From assembly GCA_003152255.1 (NCBI GenBank), contig PLZT01000226.1:1-6564 (forward strand): a stretch of 6,564 nt of DNA. Direction: 5' to 3'. Below, one piece after another: positions 1-5,800 of this stretch. This DNA comes from Methylocystaceae bacterium. Lineage in GTDB: Bacteria > Pseudomonadota > Alphaproteobacteria > Rhizobiales > Beijerinckiaceae. Below the pieces are notes generated by a model that saw only the letters and a list, made by a program, of their open reading frames with translations, was not told the DNA's origin and did not search any database. Every line of letters begins with the position of its first letter. The stretch's first letter is position 1. The position numbers and the translations under genes were made by a program.

Positions 1-595
1 CAAGCCGCTCGCCCCAAATGCGCAGCTGTTCGACGGCTGCGGCGCGAAAAGTGTCGCCGGCGCCGAGAACCACGCTTTTACCCTCGCCGCGCCATTTGGA
101 GGCGAGCTTGGCGATGGTGGTCGTCTTGCCCGATCCGTTGACGCCCACGACCAACACCACGAAGGGGCGCTTCGAGGCGTCGATCTCGAAGGGCAGGGCC
201 ACCGAATTCAGGATGCGTTCGACCTCGCGGGCGAGAATCGCGCGCACTTCCTCGGGCTCGATGTTCTTTTCATAGCGCGCCGCGCCGACGGCCTGGGTGA
301 TACGCGCGGAAGCGGCGACGCCGAGGTCGGCGCGTAGCAGCACGTCCTCGAGTTCGTCGAGCGTGAGCGCGTCGAGCTTGCGCTTGGTGAAAATTTCGGC
401 GATGCCCTTGGAGATCGCCTGCGACGAGCGGAACAGGCCGCCAAACAGCCGCTCGCGCCAGGAGCGTTTCGGCGGTCCGTCTGGCGCCGCCGCGCCGTCG
501 GGCGGCGATTCGCTTGTGGGAGCGCTCGCGCCGCGTCCAAAGAGCCGCGCGAAAACGCCCCGTTTTTCTTTCGCCTCCTCGCCGTCCTTACTCAT
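1..595 (-). CDS. ftsY: FtsY, signal recognition particle receptor GTPase (5' part, cut by window edge)
   Basis: FtsY is the membrane-associated SRP receptor. It docks ribosome-SRP complexes at the inner membrane and, with Ffh, hydrolyses GTP to hand nascent membrane proteins to SecYEG. The frame reads from ATG at 595 to the left edge without a stop, giving 198 visible residues. Residues 1-45 are a short, low-complexity, Ala/Pro/charged A-region. Residues about 46-135 are the helical N domain. The G domain begins with the P-loop [10 protein letters not shown] (151-160) and continues to the GII motif DTFRAAA (181-187) with VEQLR after it, which is diagnostic for SRP GTPases. About the last third of the G domain lies outside the window. 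GGGAG at 605-601, 5 nt before the ATG, supports the start. The gene is divergent from the MFS gene. Ffh shares the G motifs, but the N-terminal A-region and the position of the P-loop fit FtsY. Confidence 0.96.
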   Translation of the reverse strand, partial: MSKDGEEAKEKRGVFARLFGRGASAPTSESPPDGAAAPDGPPKRSWRERLFGGLFRSSQAISKGIAEIFTKRKLDALTLDELEDVLLRADLGVAASARITQAVGAARYEKNIEPEEVRAILAREVERILNSVALPFEIDASKRPFVVLVVGVNGSGKTTTIAKLASKWRGEGKSVVLGAGDTFRAAAVEQLRIWGERL

Positions 596-609
596 TGAAA
601 CTCCCGCTT

Positions 610-670
610 CGCGGCCAAAACTCCAGAACCAAGTCCGCTCCAGGAGCCAGAGCTGGCGACTTTGGCCGCG
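610..670. repeat. Perfect 10-bp inverted repeat in the ftsY/MFS divergent spacer
   Basis: CGCGGCCAAA (610-619) and TTTGGCCGCG (661-670) are exact reverse complements separated by 41 nt. The spacer itself contains smaller symmetrical pieces (CTCCAGGAG, and GCCAG/CTGGC at 646-657). The repeat lies 15 nt upstream of the ftsY start codon, so it would fold in the ftsY leader if transcription begins beyond it. It could equally be two half-sites for a regulator of the divergent MFS gene. I found no convincing -35/-10 pair in the 157-nt spacer on either strand, so the promoter positions stay open. Confidence 0.5.
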
Positions 671-752
671 CTTTCAAGCCATTTGCGTTATATCTCATCC
701 GCCAGCCCGCGCTAGCCGCGTCTTTTCCTCGACCTCAAAAGAGCACCCGCCC

Positions 753-2120
753 TTGCCCTTCTCGATTCTGACGCCGCTCATCGTCGCGACGGCCTTGTTC
801 ATGGAGAATCTCGACGGCACCGTATTGGCGACGGCCTTGCCCGCGATGGCCGTGGATTTGAACGAGGATCCGGTCGCGCTCAAACTCGCGCTGACCTCGT
901 ACCTTCTTGCCCTGGCGGTTTTCATACCGCTGTCGGGCTGGGCGGCGGATAAATTCGGCTCCCGCAAGGTTTTTCGCGCCGCGATTCTGGTCTTCACCCT
1001 GGGTTCGATCCTGTGCGGCCTCTCCACCACGCTGCTAGATGTCGTGCTGTCGCGCGTCGTGCAGGGCATGGGCGGCGCCATGATGGTGCCCGTGGGGCGC
1101 CTGGTGATTTTGCGCACGGCGCCGCGCGCGGAGCTTGTGCGCGCCCTGGCCTGGCTCACGATACCCGCGCTCGTTGGCCCGTTGATCGGTCCGCCGCTCG
1201 GGGGCTTCATCGCGACCTATTTTCACTGGCGCTATATTTTCTGGATCAACGTGCCGATCGGCGCGCTTGGCGTGTTGCTGACCAGCCGCTACATCCCCGA
1301 TCTGCGCGAGGCGGACGTGGGGCCGCTCGACGTGCGCGGCGCGATGCTCTCGGGCTTGGGGCTCTCCTGTCTGGTGTTTGGTCTCAGCATCGTCGGACGC
1401 GGATTCGCGCCCCCGCTCGTCGTCGCGGGCCTGATCATCGTCGGCGCTGGCGCGATTTTCGCCTATGTGCGACATGCGCGGGTGGCGCCCGCGCCGATCC
1501 TCGATCTGGGCCTGCTCGCCATACCGACCTTTCGGGCCGCGATCCTTGGCGGGTTTCTGTTTCGCATCGGCATTGGGGCCATTCCGTTTCTGTTGCCGCT
1601 GCTGTTGCAGGCGGGCTTCCATTTGACGGCCTTTCAATCGGGGTCGCTGACCTTCGTCGCGGCGGCGGGAGCGATGGCGATGAAGACGGCGGCGCAGCCG
1701 ATCCTGCGCGCCTTCAGCTTTCGCCGCGTGCTGATCGTCAACGCCTGGTTCACCGCGGCGACGCCGCATTGGGTCGTCATGGCCGTGCTGCTGGTCGGCG
1801 GCTTCTTCCGTTCGCTCGAATTCACCGCGCTCAACGCCATAGGCTACGCCGAGATCGATCAGCGCGCGATGAGCCGGGCGACCAGTTTTTCCGCGGTGGG
1901 CCAGCAATTGTCGCAATCGGCCGGCGTCGCGATCGGCGCCGCCGCGCTGGAGATCGCCCGCGCCGCGCATGGCGGCGGCGCGCTGCTGACGGCGGATTTC
2001 ACGCCGGCGTTTTTCGTGGTGGCGGCGGTGTCGGCGGCGTCGGTGTTTTCCTTCTGGCGGCTCGCGCCCAACGCGGGCGACGAAATGGCCGGACGCGTGG
2101 GAGTGGAGGGCGCGGCGTGA
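753..2120 (+). CDS. DHA2-type MFS transporter (EmrB/QacA-like drug:H+ antiporter family)
   Basis: An inner-membrane secondary transporter, probably a proton-coupled efflux pump; the substrate is unknown. Counted from TTG at 753 (455 aa), TM1 contains the LDGTVLATALP motif (20-30). Motif A is GWAADKFGSRK (62-72), motif B is RVVQG (101-105) and the antiporter motif C is GPLIGPPLGG (142-151). WRYIFWINVPIG (159-170) is typical of DHA2 proteins. I prefer the TTG start because ATG at 801 would remove half of TM1, while the long open frame upstream runs into ftsY antisense and lacks homology. AAAAGAG at 737-743 is a modest ribosome site 9 nt before TTG. Between VLIVNA (326-331) and TPHWVV (337-342) the loop and TM11 seem shortened, by about 15 residues against family members I recall, leaving perhaps 13 membrane spans. 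The gene stands alone, divergent from ftsY and convergent with rlmE. Family is secure; drug export as a role is inferred. Confidence 0.9.
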   Translation: MPFSILTPLIVATALFMENLDGTVLATALPAMAVDLNEDPVALKLALTSYLLALAVFIPLSGWAADKFGSRKVFRAAILVFTLGSILCGLSTTLLDVVLSRVVQGMGGAMMVPVGRLVILRTAPRAELVRALAWLTIPALVGPLIGPPLGGFIATYFHWRYIFWINVPIGALGVLLTSRYIPDLREADVGPLDVRGAMLSGLGLSCLVFGLSIVGRGFAPPLVVAGLIIVGAGAIFAYVRHARVAPAPILDLGLLAIPTFRAAILGGFLFRIGIGAIPFLLPLLLQAGFHLTAFQSGSLTFVAAAGAMAMKTAAQPILRAFSFRRVLIVNAWFTAATPHWVVMAVLLVGGFFRSLEFTALNAIGYAEIDQRAMSRATSFSAVGQQLSQSAGVAIGAAALEIARAAHGGGALLTADFTPAFFVVAAVSAASVFSFWRLAPNAGDEMAGRVGVEGAA

Positions 2121-2143
2121 ATCGGAGTTACGCTTCCCGCGCC
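2109..2143. terminator. Hairpin spanning both stop codons of the convergent MFS and rlmE genes
   Basis: GGCGCGG (2109-2115) pairs with CCGCGCC (2137-2143). Inside it, CGTGA (2116-2120) pairs with TTACG (2128-2132) with one G-T pair, leaving a 7-nt loop and a 4-nt bulge. The TGA of the MFS gene therefore faces the TTA that is the rlmE stop on the other strand. It could act as a shared structural end for both transcripts, but no T-run follows on either strand, so classical intrinsic termination is not supported. Confidence 0.35.
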
Positions 2144-2841
2144 GCTCCCCGAAATCCCGTCGCCAGCACATAAAGCTCGGCGGACCCGGCTCGGCTCGCC
2201 GCCGGCTTCACATGGCGCACCACGGCGAAATCGCGCTTGAGCCGCGCCAGCAACTGCCCCTCGGTGCCGCCCTGCAACACCTTGGCGACGAAAAAGCCGC
2301 CGGGCGAGAGCACCTCGCACGCGAAATCCGCCGCCAGATCCGCCAAGGCGACGATCTTGAGGTGATCGGTCGCCTTGTGACCCGTCGCGTTGGCGGCCAT
2401 GTCGGACATGACGCCATCGGCCCCGCCGCCGAGCATCGTCTTGATGAACTCGGGCGCGTCCTCGTCGTTGAAATCCTTGACGGCGAACGAGACGCCGGAG
2501 ATCGGCTCCATGTCGAGCAAATCGACCCCGACGACCTTGCCCTTTCCCTCGGCGACTTTCACCCGTTCGGCCGCGATCTGCGACCAGCCGCCCGGCGCGG
2601 CGCCAAGATCGACAATGCGCATTCCCGGCTTCAGGAGGTGATAGCGCTCGTCCATCTCCAGCAGCTTATAGGCCGCGCGGGAGCGATATCCGTCGCGCTT
2701 GGCGCGCGCGACATAAGGGTCGTTGAGTTGGCGCTGCAACCACAGCGTCGACGACAGCGAGCGCTTTCGCGCGGTTTTCACCCTTACCTTGAGCGAGCGT
2801 CCGCCCGCGCGGCCGTCGTCGCCCTCGCCGGTCTTCGTCAT
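2128..2841 (-). CDS. rlmE: RlmE (FtsJ/RrmJ), 23S rRNA U2552 2'-O-methyltransferase
   Basis: In E. coli, RlmE transfers a methyl group from SAM to the ribose of U2552 in the A-loop of 23S rRNA, on the 50S particle, and aids late subunit assembly. The 237-aa protein has a basic, poorly conserved N-terminus (1-35). The FtsJ core follows: SRAAYKL with K59, SAM-binding VDLGAAPGGWSQ (77-88), VGVDLLD (104-110), SDMA with D147, FFVAKVLQGG with K187, and SAELYVLA with E222. K59, D147, K187 and E222 correspond to the K-D-K-E catalytic set of E. coli RlmE (K38, D124, K164, E199), so the enzyme should be active. AAGGG at 2853-2849 lies 7 nt before the ATG, within the end of the ABC gene. The start overlaps the ABC stop by ATGA, so translation is probably coupled. 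It is longer than the E. coli protein (about 209 aa) because of the N-terminal tail, which is common in alphaproteobacteria. Confidence 0.96.
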   Translation of the reverse strand: MTKTGEGDDGRAGGRSLKVRVKTARKRSLSSTLWLQRQLNDPYVARAKRDGYRSRAAYKLLEMDERYHLLKPGMRIVDLGAAPGGWSQIAAERVKVAEGKGKVVGVDLLDMEPISGVSFAVKDFNDEDAPEFIKTMLGGGADGVMSDMAANATGHKATDHLKIVALADLAADFACEVLSPGGFFVAKVLQGGTEGQLLARLKRDFAVVRHVKPAASRAGSAELYVLATGFRGAAREA

Positions 2842-4934
2842 GCCGAGACCCTTTCGCGCGGGGTGAACAGGCCGTCCGCGCCGGGCTCCATCGCAAATCG
2901 CCGTTTGTGATAGGCCGAGAGCGTGTCGCGATGGCCGATCGAGACGACGCTTGTGTTCGGCAGGCGCTGTTTAAGCGCCCCGTAGATGTCGGCTTCGAGC
3001 GTTTCGTCGAGCGCGGAAGTGGCTTCGTCGAGGAAGAGCCAGTCGGGCTTCGCGAGCAGCGCCCGCGCGATCGCGACGCGCTGCTGCTCGCCGCCCGAGA
3101 GGCGTTGAGCCCAATTGCTTTGCTCGTCGAGTTGGCCTTGGAACTGGGACAGCTTCGCGGCGCTCAGGGCCGATTTGATCTCATCGCTTGAATAGGCGCT
3201 GGCCTCGTTGGGATAGGTCAGCGCGGCGCGAAGCGAGCCGATCGGTATATAAGGCCGTTGCGGGAGCAGCATCAGGGAGGCGCCCTTCGGCGTTCCGATG
3301 GTCCCTTCGAAATAGGGCCATATGCCCGCGATGGCGCGAAACAGCGTGGACTTGCCGGAGCCCGAAGGCCCGGACAGCAACACGGATTCGCCCTTGGCGA
3401 GTCTGATCCCCCTGGCGTCGACGATGCGCCGCCCGTCCGGCAGCATCAGCGCGAGGTCCAGCGCGACATCCGATTTCTCGGTCGGTTGCGCCGCGGGTCG
3501 CGACATAAGCTCGTCGGCGCGCTCCGTGGCGGCGTCGAAGGTGGCGAGACGGTCCAGCACGGATCGGTAATCGGCGAGATAGGTGTAATAGTTGACGATG
3601 AAGTTCAGCGCGCCCTCGACCTCCGCGAAGGCGTCCAACGTTTGCCTCACGACGCCGAACTTGATCTGGCCGATCAACATGAAGGGCGCGACGACGGCGA
3701 GGGGAAATATCCCCGACAATTGATGATACGTCGCGGTGAAGGTGACGAGCCTTTTGCGCAAGCCGATGATGTCGAGATAGTTCGCGACAATCGCGCCGAA
3801 CCGCTTTCCAAGCGAGGCGCGTTCGGTCGTCTCGCCGGACAGCAGCGCGACCTGTTCTCCATATTCGCGCATGCGCGCCAGCGAAAAGCGGAAATCGGCC
3901 TCGCGGCGCTGGCGCTTGAACATCAGCCCGGTCAGCGGGCGGCCGATCCAATGCGTCGCGAGCGTTCCGCCCAACGCGTAAATCAGCGCCACCCAGAACA
4001 ACCATCCCGGCAGCACGACGCCCTTGGCGATAGGGAATGCGAGCTGCGCGGAAATACTCCACAGGAGAATGGAATAGGAAACGACGGAACTCAGCGTGGA
4101 GATCAGCAGAATGGTGAAGGAATAAATGCCGTAACCTTCCTCGCCCCCGTCGATGAAGCGGTTCACGTCCTCGGCGATGCGCTGGTCGGGGTTGTCCGCG
4201 GCCGTTCCCGTGAGCGCCATCGCGTAATGCCGATGCCCGCCAAGCCAGCGGTCGACATAGTGCTTGGTGAGCCAGCGGCGCCAGCGCAGAATGAGGTATG
4301 ACTTGATGACATATTCGGTGACCGCCGTGGCGATGTAGATGAACGCCAAAGGCGTGAAGCCGAACAGAAGCTTGGCCCAGAACACGCTGGCGTTCATCTC
4401 CTGCAGCGCGTTGTAATAGTCGCGGCGGATGAAGGTGAGCGCGACGGAAATGCCGACTATTCCCTGATTGAACAACACCAGGACGACGATCGTGATGACG
4501 GCGATCAGAGGTTCGGACGCCCTGAAGGCTGGAAACGGCCAGATGCGCATCTCGCTCGCGGCGTCGCTGTCGAAATACAAATCGGCGATCCGCGTCATCT
4601 CCTGGACGATGGGGCTGCGCGAGACGAGATATACGAGAATCGAAAACACCGCGACCGTCAGGGCCATTGTTTCGGGCAGCGAATAATCTTGCAGGGCCGC
4701 GGGCCAATGACCCTCGACCTCGATAAGATTAAGGACTCCGAACACAATTGTTTCGGTCGAGAAGATGCCGACGAAAATCTTCAGAAAGCTCGATATTTCG
4801 GACGAGCGCCAGGTGGTGTAAGCGCAGAGCAGCGCTCCCGCCGCCAGCAGAAGAGTCTCCGTGTCATCTTTATGCACTCCCGCGATAACCGCGAGAAACG
4901 CGAGAACCGCGACCGCCACGGCCAATTTTCGCAT
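2838..4934 (-). CDS. SbmA/BacA-like ABC transporter, fused permease and ATPase (YddA/BclA type)
   Basis: A half-transporter that should work as a homodimer in the inner membrane. Relatives move peptides, cobalamin or related compounds; rhizobial BclA/BacA proteins give tolerance to antimicrobial peptides. The 698-aa protein has an N-terminal extension with about four membrane spans (1-19, 27-42, 49-71, 88-105), then the SbmA/BacA-type membrane domain (about 140-425) with its signature NPDQRIAEDVNRF (248-260). The ATPase domain shows Walker A GPSGSGKST (522-530), Q-loop Q559, signature LSGGEQQR (612-619), Walker B LFLDEATSALD (633-643) with E637, and H668. All ATP-hydrolysis residues are present. 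I chose ATG 4934, which has GGAG 6 nt upstream, over GTG 4952 or TTG 4955, which lack a ribosome site. It is longer than E. coli YddA (about 560 aa) because of the N-terminal spans, a form I believe is common in Hyphomicrobiales. The gene heads an operon with rlmE. The substrate cannot be read from the sequence. Confidence 0.9.
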   Translation of the reverse strand: MRKLAVAVAVLAFLAVIAGVHKDDTETLLLAAGALLCAYTTWRSSEISSFLKIFVGIFSTETIVFGVLNLIEVEGHWPAALQDYSLPETMALTVAVFSILVYLVSRSPIVQEMTRIADLYFDSDAASEMRIWPFPAFRASEPLIAVITIVVLVLFNQGIVGISVALTFIRRDYYNALQEMNASVFWAKLLFGFTPLAFIYIATAVTEYVIKSYLILRWRRWLTKHYVDRWLGGHRHYAMALTGTAADNPDQRIAEDVNRFIDGGEEGYGIYSFTILLISTLSSVVSYSILLWSISAQLAFPIAKGVVLPGWLFWVALIYALGGTLATHWIGRPLTGLMFKRQRREADFRFSLARMREYGEQVALLSGETTERASLGKRFGAIVANYLDIIGLRKRLVTFTATYHQLSGIFPLAVVAPFMLIGQIKFGVVRQTLDAFAEVEGALNFIVNYYTYLADYRSVLDRLATFDAATERADELMSRPAAQPTEKSDVALDLALMLPDGRRIVDARGIRLAKGESVLLSGPSGSGKSTLFRAIAGIWPYFEGTIGTPKGASLMLLPQRPYIPIGSLRAALTYPNEASAYSSDEIKSALSAAKLSQFQGQLDEQSNWAQRLSGGEQQRVAIARALLAKPDWLFLDEATSALDETLEADIYGALKQRLPNTSVVSIGHRDTLSAYHKRRFAMEPGADGLFTPRERVSA

Positions 4935-4940
4935 GTTTGT

Positions 4941-4944
4941 CTCC
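4941..4944 (-). promoter_or_regulatory. Ribosome binding site of the ABC transporter gene (decides the start)
   Basis: On the minus strand GGAG at 4944-4941 stands 6 nt before ATG 4934. Two further in-frame starts upstream, GTG 4952 and TTG 4955, have no comparable purine-rich sequence, and they would place this GGAG inside the coding region. The ATG is therefore the better start. Confidence 0.7.
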
Positions 4945-5131
4945 AATTTCACCAAGGCCGCGCACAGCGTCGACCATCGCCGCGAAGCCGGGTTGCGCGC
5001 TTCTCTCTAAAGCAGCTTCTTAAAACGGGGGATAGGCTAATGTAAGAGCGGAGCGCGCCGAGTTCATTGATTTCCGGCCGCTCCCATTCAAGCTTGGGCG
5101 ATTGGGGCGAGCTTCGCCGCATTCGCGCGAT

Positions 5132-5152
5132 TGAAGCCTCGACGAGGCTTCA
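5132..5152. repeat. Perfect 9-bp palindrome with 3-nt centre
   Basis: TGAAGCCTC (5132-5140) and GAGGCTTCA (5144-5152) are exact reverse complements around GAC. In RNA from either strand this is a compact hairpin. Neither side is followed by a T-run, so it is not a classical terminator. It lies downstream of the IHF-like gene and could protect that mRNA's 3' end, or it may be part of a dispersed intergenic repeat; the second idea needs the genome. Confidence 0.5.
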
Positions 5153-5153
5153 C

Positions 5154-5199
5154 GGCGGCGAGCCCGCGAAGACGCCGCTAATTAAATGGCGGCGAGCCC
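5154..5199. repeat. Direct repeat of the 12-mer GGCGGCGAGCCC
   Basis: GGCGGCGAGCCC occurs at 5154-5165 and again at 5188-5199, start to start 34 nt, separated by a short stretch containing the AT-rich TAATTAAAT. It lies immediately next to the 9-bp palindrome, so the two together form a compact block of about 70 nt. In a GC-rich genome a 12-mer repeat can arise by chance, but its position beside the palindrome suggests one element. Confidence 0.4.
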
Positions 5200-5309
5200 C
5201 AACTTGGCGGGAGCTCGTCTTTCGTCAAAAACCGGATCTCCGCCGCGTTGACGCTTCCAGCAAGCATCAGCGCCGCGAGACGAAGCCTATTCCGCTTCGT
5301 CCGGAACAA
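5178..5309 (-). CDS. Candidate small ORF with signal-peptide-like sequence (43 aa, or a gene remnant)
   Basis: No homologue recognised. From TTG 5309 the frame encodes 43 residues: a basic start (RTKRNRLR, 3-10), a hydrophobic run (LAALMLAGSV, 11-20) and a VNAA stretch (20-23) that would suit signal peptidase. A short polar tail, EIRFLTKDELPPSWGSPPFN, then runs to TAG. That arrangement is what a Sec signal peptide looks like. It overlaps the end of the IHF-like gene by 23 nt in another frame. ATG 5267 is an alternative start but leaves only half of the hydrophobic run. No Shine-Dalgarno sequence precedes either start, and the tail runs into the 12-mer repeat. It may be a secreted micropeptide, the 5' remnant of a lost exported protein, or chance. 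Confidence 0.2.
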   Translation of the reverse strand: MFRTKRNRLRLAALMLAGSVNAAEIRFLTKDELPPSWGSPPFN

Positions 5310-5622
5310 TGTCGCCGTTAATGCGCGCCACCAAGACCGGTGACGCCTTGAATGTCAATACCTTGCGCGGGCAAATGGGGGCTTCGATCCCTGTCTTGGG
5401 GTTGCGTCCGACGCGCCCGCGTTTTTCCCGTACGTTGAAGGTGCCAAATGACCGCAACTTCACCTGCTCACCACGCGTCAGCGCGTCGCAAATTTCATCG
5501 AAGGTCGCGTCCAGGATCTTGCGCGCGTCCGCTCGAGATAGAGCGGTGCAACAGCCGTAGACAGCCTCCCGCAACGCGGCCCGCGTCAAGGCCGCGCCTG
5601 AACTACCGTCCTTTATCGCCAT
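5287..5622 (-). CDS. IHF-alpha-like / HU-family nucleoid DNA-bending protein (divergent paralogue)
   Basis: Members of this family bind DNA as dimers and bend it sharply by inserting a proline at the tip of each beta-arm. The 111-aa protein from ATG 5622 starts with a short unconserved tail (1-11). Helices follow (LTRAALREAVY, 12-22, and SRADARKILDATFDEICDAL, 29-48), then GEQVKLRSFGTFNVREK (51-67). The beta-arm carries GRNPKTG (72-78) with the intercalating P75, and PRKVLTFKAS (85-94) follows. The arm favours IHF-alpha over HU. Unlike usual IHF or HU it has four cysteines (C24, C25, C45, C84). It stands alone, not in the common ihfA setting near fabH, so it is probably a second copy rather than the main ihfA. 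The frame is open up to GTG 5745, but the likely promoter lies inside that stretch and homology begins only after ATG 5622. No strong ribosome site precedes the ATG. Partner (homodimer or IHF-beta) is unknown. Confidence 0.85.
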   Translation of the reverse strand: MAIKDGSSGAALTRAALREAVYGCCTALSRADARKILDATFDEICDALTRGEQVKLRSFGTFNVREKRGRVGRNPKTGIEAPICPRKVLTFKASPVLVARINGDIVPDEAE

Positions 5623-5707
5623 GTTAAGATTTCTGGCGGGAGCACGATGAAAATTGGTTCGTAAGATGTGTCCGACACGATAGTCCCCCGACCCCTTCGC
5701 GCCGCTG

Positions 5708-5736
5708 ACGATAAACTGAGCACTACCGACACTCAA
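5708..5736 (-). promoter_or_regulatory. Possible sigma-70-type promoter of the IHF-like gene
   Basis: On the minus strand TTGAGT (5736-5731) is followed after exactly 17 nt by TATCGT (5713-5708); each matches the consensus at four of six positions. Transcription would start near 5700, giving a leader of about 80 nt before ATG 5622. Within that leader is a small perfect palindrome, GTGTCCGACAC (5668-5678 on the plus strand), whose CCGACAC half recurs at 5726-5732 in the promoter spacer. This might be a regulator half-site, but the repeat is short. Confidence 0.35.
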
Positions 5737-5776
5737 TACCGCCACGCAAGCTTTGCGACGACTTAGCCTAATAATA

Positions 5777-5789
5777 AATCAGAAAAATG
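5777..5789 (+). promoter_or_regulatory. IHF-site-like sequence upstream of the IHF-like gene
   Basis: AATCAGAAAAATG fits the IHF consensus WATCAANNNNTTR at seven of nine defined positions. It lies in the one clearly AT-rich patch of the region (about 5768-5789), some 40 nt upstream of the proposed -35. IHF genes are autoregulated in enterobacteria, so self-binding is plausible. A 7/9 match in an AT-rich patch is weak evidence by itself. Confidence 0.25.
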
Positions 5790-5800
5790 CAAGCCTTACC

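Larger units (their letters stand above)
4935..5286. other. 352-nt intergenic gap between the ABC gene and the IHF-like gene
   Basis: No gene with recognisable homology lies here. The part next to the ABC gene (4935-5060) should hold the promoter of the ABC-rlmE operon. The best pair I can propose on the minus strand is CTTACA with TTAAGA 17 nt on, which matches consensus poorly, so I do not call it. The middle (5100-5200) is a cluster of GC-rich symmetrical and repeated pieces: a GGCGA/TCGCC hairpin at 5106-5118, a 9-bp palindrome at 5132-5152, and the 12-mer GGCGGCGAGCCC twice. These look like an intergenic repeat element rather than coding sequence. The part next to the IHF-like gene carries the small ORF candidate described separately. 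Confidence 0.6.

Noticed and set aside
662..694. Promoter for the MFS gene using TTGGCC and TATATC
   Set aside because: Spacing is 21 nt and the -35 match is poor; no better pair was found in the spacer.
297..752. Extension of the MFS frame upstream to 297, giving a 607-aa protein
   Set aside because: The extra 152 residues are antisense to ftsY, Ser/Arg/Pro-rich and without transporter homology; the family begins at about TTG 753.
1013..2173. Open frames overlapping the MFS gene on both strands (386 and 378 residues)
   Set aside because: Very Arg/Ala-rich sequences with no domains, typical GC-rich shadows of the transporter frame.
2212..4301. Long plus-strand open frames opposite rlmE and the ABC gene (for example 2212-2910, 3258-4301)
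   Set aside because: They are rich in Arg, Gln and Gly, have no recognisable domains and mirror well-supported minus-strand genes; high GC makes such antisense frames common.
5227..5243. Possible intrinsic terminator of the IHF-like gene (CGGAGATCCGG before TTTTT on the minus strand)
   Set aside because: The T-run is good, but the stem is at most 3-4 bp with an impossible or tiny loop.
5067..5321. Plus-strand 84-codon frame in the gap
   Set aside because: No ribosome site or homology recognised; it runs through the palindrome and repeated 12-mer and overlaps the end of the IHF-like gene antisense.
5623..5745. N-terminal extension of the IHF-like protein from GTG 5745
   Set aside because: The family domain begins after ATG 5622, the extension has no ribosome site, and a plausible promoter (TTGAGT-17-TATCGT) lies inside it.
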